Shown here in pieces: positions 5,402 to 8,227 of a stretch of DNA of 8,227 nucleotides. Made by a program: the position numbers and the translations under genes. The notes beneath the pieces were generated by a model. The model was not told where the DNA came from. It saw only the letters and a program-made list of their open reading frames with translations, and ran no database searches. This stretch comes from Desulfobacteraceae bacterium (GTDB lineage: Bacteria; Desulfobacterota; Desulfobacteria; Desulfobacterales; Desulfobacteraceae): NCBI GenBank assembly GCA_003354055.1, contig PIVQ01000296.1:1-8227 (forward strand), in the 5' to 3' direction. Positions within the stretch are counted from its first letter, which is position 1; each line of letters starts with the position of its first letter.

Positions 5402-6145
5402 CTATTTAAAGAACGCCAAAAACGCATGAAGGTTGGTCAGGGGATGTGGCGGACACCCGGGGATAAAAAGATCCACCGGCAAAATGGTATCCAGTCCTTC
5501 GGTTATTTCAGGACTGCCCACAAAAGGACCGCCTGTTATAGTGCAGCTTCCCACTGCCACAACAATTTTGGGGTCAGGAACCGCTTCATAGGTTTGAAGC
5601 AATGCTGTTTTCATATTTTTGGACACAGGACCTGTCACCACAATGCCGTCAGCATGACGGGGAGAGGCCACAAAGTTGATACCAAAACGGGCCAGGTCAA
5701 AAAACGGCGTGGCCAAAACGTTCAGATCGGCTTCGCAGGAGTTACACCCTGCAGCAGAAACCTGCCGAAGCTGTAAAGACCTGCCGAACAGCTTTTTAAA
5801 ATGCTGTTTGGAGTGTTCTGCAAGGGCAGGAAGATCACCGTCTGTCAACAGATCTGCCTTTTGAGCAGTGGCAATTTCGAAATCACCGGTGAACTCAACA
5901 AACGCCTTCTTGGAAACCCGCTCACAGGTGCCACAGAATACGCATTTTCCCATGTCAATTTTTTTCTGATCGACAACGATAGCATCCTGGGGGCATGCAT
6001 CAGCACAGGCCTGGACAATCTCAGGAGAAGCACTTTTGTCAATAACCGGTCTTCCGCGGTACCTTGGAAATACAGCCGGCTTCTCTTTAGGATAACTACA
6101 TGTCCGATAACCCTGTTCATATCTATTTTTAAGTGTATTGAGCAT
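5402..6145 (-). CDS. Hydrogenase-related small subunit: ferredoxin plus NuoB-like domain
   Basis: This 247-residue electron-transfer subunit belongs to a complex I / group 4 hydrogenase-type assembly. Residues 40-95 form a reduced ferredoxin domain. Cys68, Cys71 and Cys74 with Cys51 (in the CP pair) can hold one [4Fe-4S] cluster; the second site is incomplete, with only Cys47 left and Ser78 where the last cysteine is expected. Residues 125-247 are NuoB-like, with Cys134 and Cys137 (GCNSC), Cys201 (VGSC) and Cys231 (GCPPHP), the full proximal-cluster set (N2 in complex I). The arrangement matches the HycI/HycF-type merger of ferredoxin and small subunit seen in Ehr complexes. GAGAG lies 5 bases before the ATG. 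It is the last gene of the operon, 64 bases after the large subunit and just before the shared terminator. Confidence 0.88.
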   Translation of the reverse strand: MLNTLKNRYEQGYRTCSYPKEKPAVFPRYRGRPVIDKSASPEIVQACADACPQDAIVVDQKKIDMGKCVFCGTCERVSKKAFVEFTGDFEIATAQKADLLTDGDLPALAEHSKQHFKKLFGRSLQLRQVSAAGCNSCEADLNVLATPFFDLARFGINFVASPRHADGIVVTGPVSKNMKTALLQTYEAVPDPKIVVAVGSCTITGGPFVGSPEITEGLDTILPVDLFIPGCPPHPLTNLHAFLAFFK

Positions 6146-6209
6146 ACAAACTCTCTTTATAATTGTCTCATTTATAATAATGCCGCAGCGAAATTTTGAT
6201 CACCTGATT
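6146..6209 (-). other. Spacer between large and small subunit genes
   Basis: This 64-bp AT-rich gap is the only real break in the visible operon; the upstream pair overlaps. TA-rich stretches occur before the small-subunit ATG, but I see no convincing -35/-10 pair and no terminator. Co-transcription is the simplest reading. Confidence 0.5.
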
Positions 6210-7721
6210 CTAAAGGTCAAATCCGCAGTACGACAAATTGAAACTTTTATTGTTTAGGGGGAAATCAGAAATTCCTGTATCCCGCAACGACATGGCAAGC
6301 CCGTTCCAATTGTGGAATGACGGATCCTTAACCTTGTACTTCAAGATTTTGCCCTCATCATCGGTCAGAATCACGTGGGACACTTCCCCACGCCACCCTT
6401 CATTAATGGTGACCGCAAAAGAGGCCGGAGCAAGATCATAGCTGCCGTTTTCAACCGTTGTTGTTTCAATGGGTTCAAAAATAAGAGATTCAATAAGGTT
6501 CATGGACTGCAGCACTTCGTCATATCGAACCCGTGCACGGTCATAAACATCCCCATTGGGTTTTTTATTTTCCGGAATAGTGATCCTGCTGTAATGTTCC
6601 GTGGGAAAACACCGCCTGGCATCATATCCAAGGCCGCTTGCCCTGCCGGCAGGACCTACAAGACCTAATTTATCGGCATCATGGTTACTGACGCATCCGC
6701 ACTCTTCAAAACGGGCACGAACTGTTGATGCGCCAAAGAGGAGCTCAAGTACATGGGTCACCTGGGGTTTGAGTTCCGCAAGCCGTTCGGTGAGGGTTTT
6801 CCTTACTTCCTCATCGATTGCAAACCGAACACCGCCAGGTCTGACCAGCCCTTTTCCGAACCGGTTACCGCATAAGAGCAGGGACAGATTCAAAAAGTCC
6901 CCTCTGAGGCGACCGAAGTAATTCGCGGGCGGCAAAAAGGCCACATCACCACTTAACGCTCCTAAATCACCAATGTGATTGGCAAGACGTTCAAGTTCAA
7001 GGGCAATGACACGGATGATCTGAGCCCCTTTGTCCGGCTGCACAGATGTCAGCGACTCAACCGCTTGGGCCATACACAGACCGTGTCCGATGGTGGTGTC
7101 TCCTGCAATATTTTCAGTCAGGATAGGCAGTCGTTTAGCGGTTACATTATCCAGAAGGTTTTCAATTCCTCTGTGCTGGTATCCCAGCTGGATTTCCAGA
7201 TGCAGGACCCGCTCACCGATACAGTTGAATCTGAAATGGCCAGGCTCGATAACACCGGCATGAACCGGTCCCACAGCCACCTCATGAATCTCATCACCAT
7301 CAACCTGATAATAGTCGTAGTTACCGGGAATATCCTGGGTATAATCATTACCAAAGACATCCTCGACACCTTGGCTATTGGCATGATATCTGACCATTTT
7401 CAACCAGGGATGCCCTTCGGGACGTATACCGAACTGCTCGGCAATCTCTCTTTCAAAAATATGAAAGGGTTCACAGGTTTTAGTCAATGACGGATAGGAT
7501 TGGGGAGCATCGGTCCCCGCAACCAGAAGCTGATCTTCTGTTCTTAGAACAGCCATCAGTTTTAAGGCAGCGTTGTCCTTATAACAAAAAAACTGGACAA
7601 CCTTGCCCCCGTCTTTCACAATGGTGAGCGCATCTTCACGGAATGCATCAAAGGAAAGATGGGGAATCTTATCTCTATCAATATTCTCGCCGTTTGATAT
7701 TTCTAAAAAAGCAGTTGTCAT
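6210..7721 (-). CDS. Hydrogenase-related large subunit (NuoC-NuoD fusion) lacking NiFe ligands
   Basis: This 503-residue protein faces the cytoplasm in the peripheral arm. Residues 1-115 are NuoC-like, with the motif FEREIAEQFGIRPEGHP (88-104). Residues 148-503 are NuoD/HycE-like, with GPVHAGVIEPGHFRF (151-165), GYQHRGIENLL (180-190) and GPAGRASG (356-363). In NiFe enzymes the nickel is held by an N-terminal CGxC and a C-terminal DPCxxC. Aligned by the neighbouring residues, those positions here are Ala206 and Thr209 (IAGDTTIGH) and Leu496 and Cys499 (NLSYCGFDL). Three of four ligands are lost, so hydrogenase chemistry is not expected. This is the mark of energy-converting hydrogenase-related (Ehr) complexes. 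Its ATG overlaps the antiporter stop (ATGA), and GGAGG lies 6 bases upstream, pointing to translational coupling. Labels such as 'formate hydrogenlyase subunit 5' would mislead. Confidence 0.9.
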   Translation of the reverse strand: MTTAFLEISNGENIDRDKIPHLSFDAFREDALTIVKDGGKVVQFFCYKDNAALKLMAVLRTEDQLLVAGTDAPQSYPSLTKTCEPFHIFEREIAEQFGIRPEGHPWLKMVRYHANSQGVEDVFGNDYTQDIPGNYDYYQVDGDEIHEVAVGPVHAGVIEPGHFRFNCIGERVLHLEIQLGYQHRGIENLLDNVTAKRLPILTENIAGDTTIGHGLCMAQAVESLTSVQPDKGAQIIRVIALELERLANHIGDLGALSGDVAFLPPANYFGRLRGDFLNLSLLLCGNRFGKGLVRPGGVRFAIDEEVRKTLTERLAELKPQVTHVLELLFGASTVRARFEECGCVSNHDADKLGLVGPAGRASGLGYDARRCFPTEHYSRITIPENKKPNGDVYDRARVRYDEVLQSMNLIESLIFEPIETTTVENGSYDLAPASFAVTINEGWRGEVSHVILTDDEGKILKYKVKDPSFHNWNGLAMSLRDTGISDFPLNNKSFNLSYCGFDL

Positions 7722-8227
7722 TTAATTCCTCCGCCAATGGCAGTCACTGCATCGATGATCGTCTGATATATTGTATCCGGAAGAAAGAAGCATAATATCA
7801 GAGATGTTAACAGCAGTATATATTGAGGCCAGACCAGGCTGGCTTTTTCTTTAAAACGACCGGTCTTATCGGATGCACCCTTTTTTAAATCCTCAAAGGA
7901 TATTTTCATGACCTGATTGGCAAGGCCTGCAAAGATCACGCAAAGACTGAGGATGAAAATAACGGCAACCACATAGTGGCCGGTTTTAAAAGCGCCCATA
8001 ATAATGAAAAGCTCACCGATAAAGATACCAAAAGGAGGAAATCCGGAGATACCTGCAAACCCTGCAAAAAAAGCAACGAATGTCTTTGGCATACGACTGG
8101 CCATCTCTCCGGTATTCTTGATGAACCGATCCCCGTACCCCAATAAAATATTTCCGGATGACAGGAACAGGGAAGATTTAATCAGGCTGTGGTGAATCAG
8201 GCAGATCATGGCGCCATAGGCGGCAAG
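7718..8227 (-). CDS. Antiporter-like membrane subunit (NuoL/M/N or HyfF type), C-terminal part
   Basis: The frame is open to the window edge, leaving 169 C-terminal residues; the gene starts to the right. The sequence matches the proton-antiporter family of complex I, Mrp antiporters and group 4 hydrogenases. HHSLIKSSLFLSSGNILL carries the conserved helix with its lysine of the proton path. GISGFPPFGIFIGE matches the family's GLPPFxxFxSE helix break. Further hydrophobic segments span about VVAVIFILSLCVIFAG and YILLLTSLILCFFLP, and the protein then ends, as in HyfF/NuoN-sized members, without a long lateral helix. As the membrane-arm pump it would couple electron transfer in the two downstream subunits to proton or sodium movement. 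Which of L, M, N or F types it is cannot be settled from this part. Confidence 0.88.
   Translation of the reverse strand, partial: LAAYGAMICLIHHSLIKSSLFLSSGNILLGYGDRFIKNTGEMASRMPKTFVAFFAGFAGISGFPPFGIFIGELFIIMGAFKTGHYVVAVIFILSLCVIFAGLANQVMKISFEDLKKGASDKTGRFKEKASLVWPQYILLLTSLILCFFLPDTIYQTIIDAVTAIGGGIK

Noticed and set aside
6975..7490. A 171-codon + strand frame opposite the large subunit
   Set aside because: The minus strand carries recognised NuoC/NuoD motifs across the same bases, so the + frame is a shadow.
6210..7721. True formate hydrogenlyase or H2-evolving group 4 hydrogenase
   Set aside because: Three of the four nickel-ligand cysteines are absent by a motif-anchored alignment, so a NiFe active site is not expected.
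1..8227. CRISPR array, tRNA, rRNA, insertion sequence or prophage signs
   Set aside because: No regularly spaced repeats, cloverleaf-like segments, transposase or integrase motifs, or terminal inverted repeats were seen.

Overview
The window looks like chromosomal DNA from an anaerobic, probably sulfate-reducing bacterium of the Desulfobacteraceae type (Desulfobacter/Desulfobacula-like). This is an inference from three things: a membrane complex related to group 4 hydrogenases but without nickel-iron ligands, a long U32 protein, and a large left-handed beta-helix 'transferase', all in a mid-GC genome. No rRNA or tRNA gene, CRISPR array, insertion sequence or integrase is visible.

Left part (1-3576, mainly + strand). 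The window opens in the last 78 codons of carB (carbamoyl-phosphate synthase large subunit, allosteric MGS domain). A 347-bp spacer follows, then a small membrane-anchored protein with a C-terminal Ada-like four-cysteine domain. It converges on a minus-strand KdgF-like cupin. The cupin and the next gene, a 660-aa U32 protein (RlhA/TrhP-like RNA hydroxylation family), are divergent and share a 148-bp region with a recognisable promoter on each strand.

Middle part (3577-5385). A 313-bp gene-free stretch holds three hairpins in a row and a promoter. It leads into a 470-aa protein with two hexapeptide-repeat (left-handed beta-helix) blocks and unknown function. A 17-bp-stem terminator with T-runs on both sides closes this gene and also the operon that arrives from the right.

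Right part (5402-8227, minus strand). This is the 3' end of an operon, read right to left: the C-terminal part of a NuoL/M/N- or HyfF-like antiporter subunit, a 503-aa NuoC-NuoD (HycE-like) fusion, and a 247-aa ferredoxin-NuoB (HycG-like) fusion. The antiporter and large-subunit genes overlap by four bases. The large subunit keeps the family framework, but the N-terminal CxxC is AxxT and the C-terminal DPCxxC keeps one cysteine, so it should not bind a NiFe centre. The small subunit keeps its proximal cluster cysteines and one full ferredoxin-type cluster. This matches the 'energy-converting hydrogenase-related' (Ehr) complexes, which sit between complex I and membrane-bound hydrogenases and whose electron donor and acceptor are not settled. 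It is the most interesting system here, although the class itself has been described.
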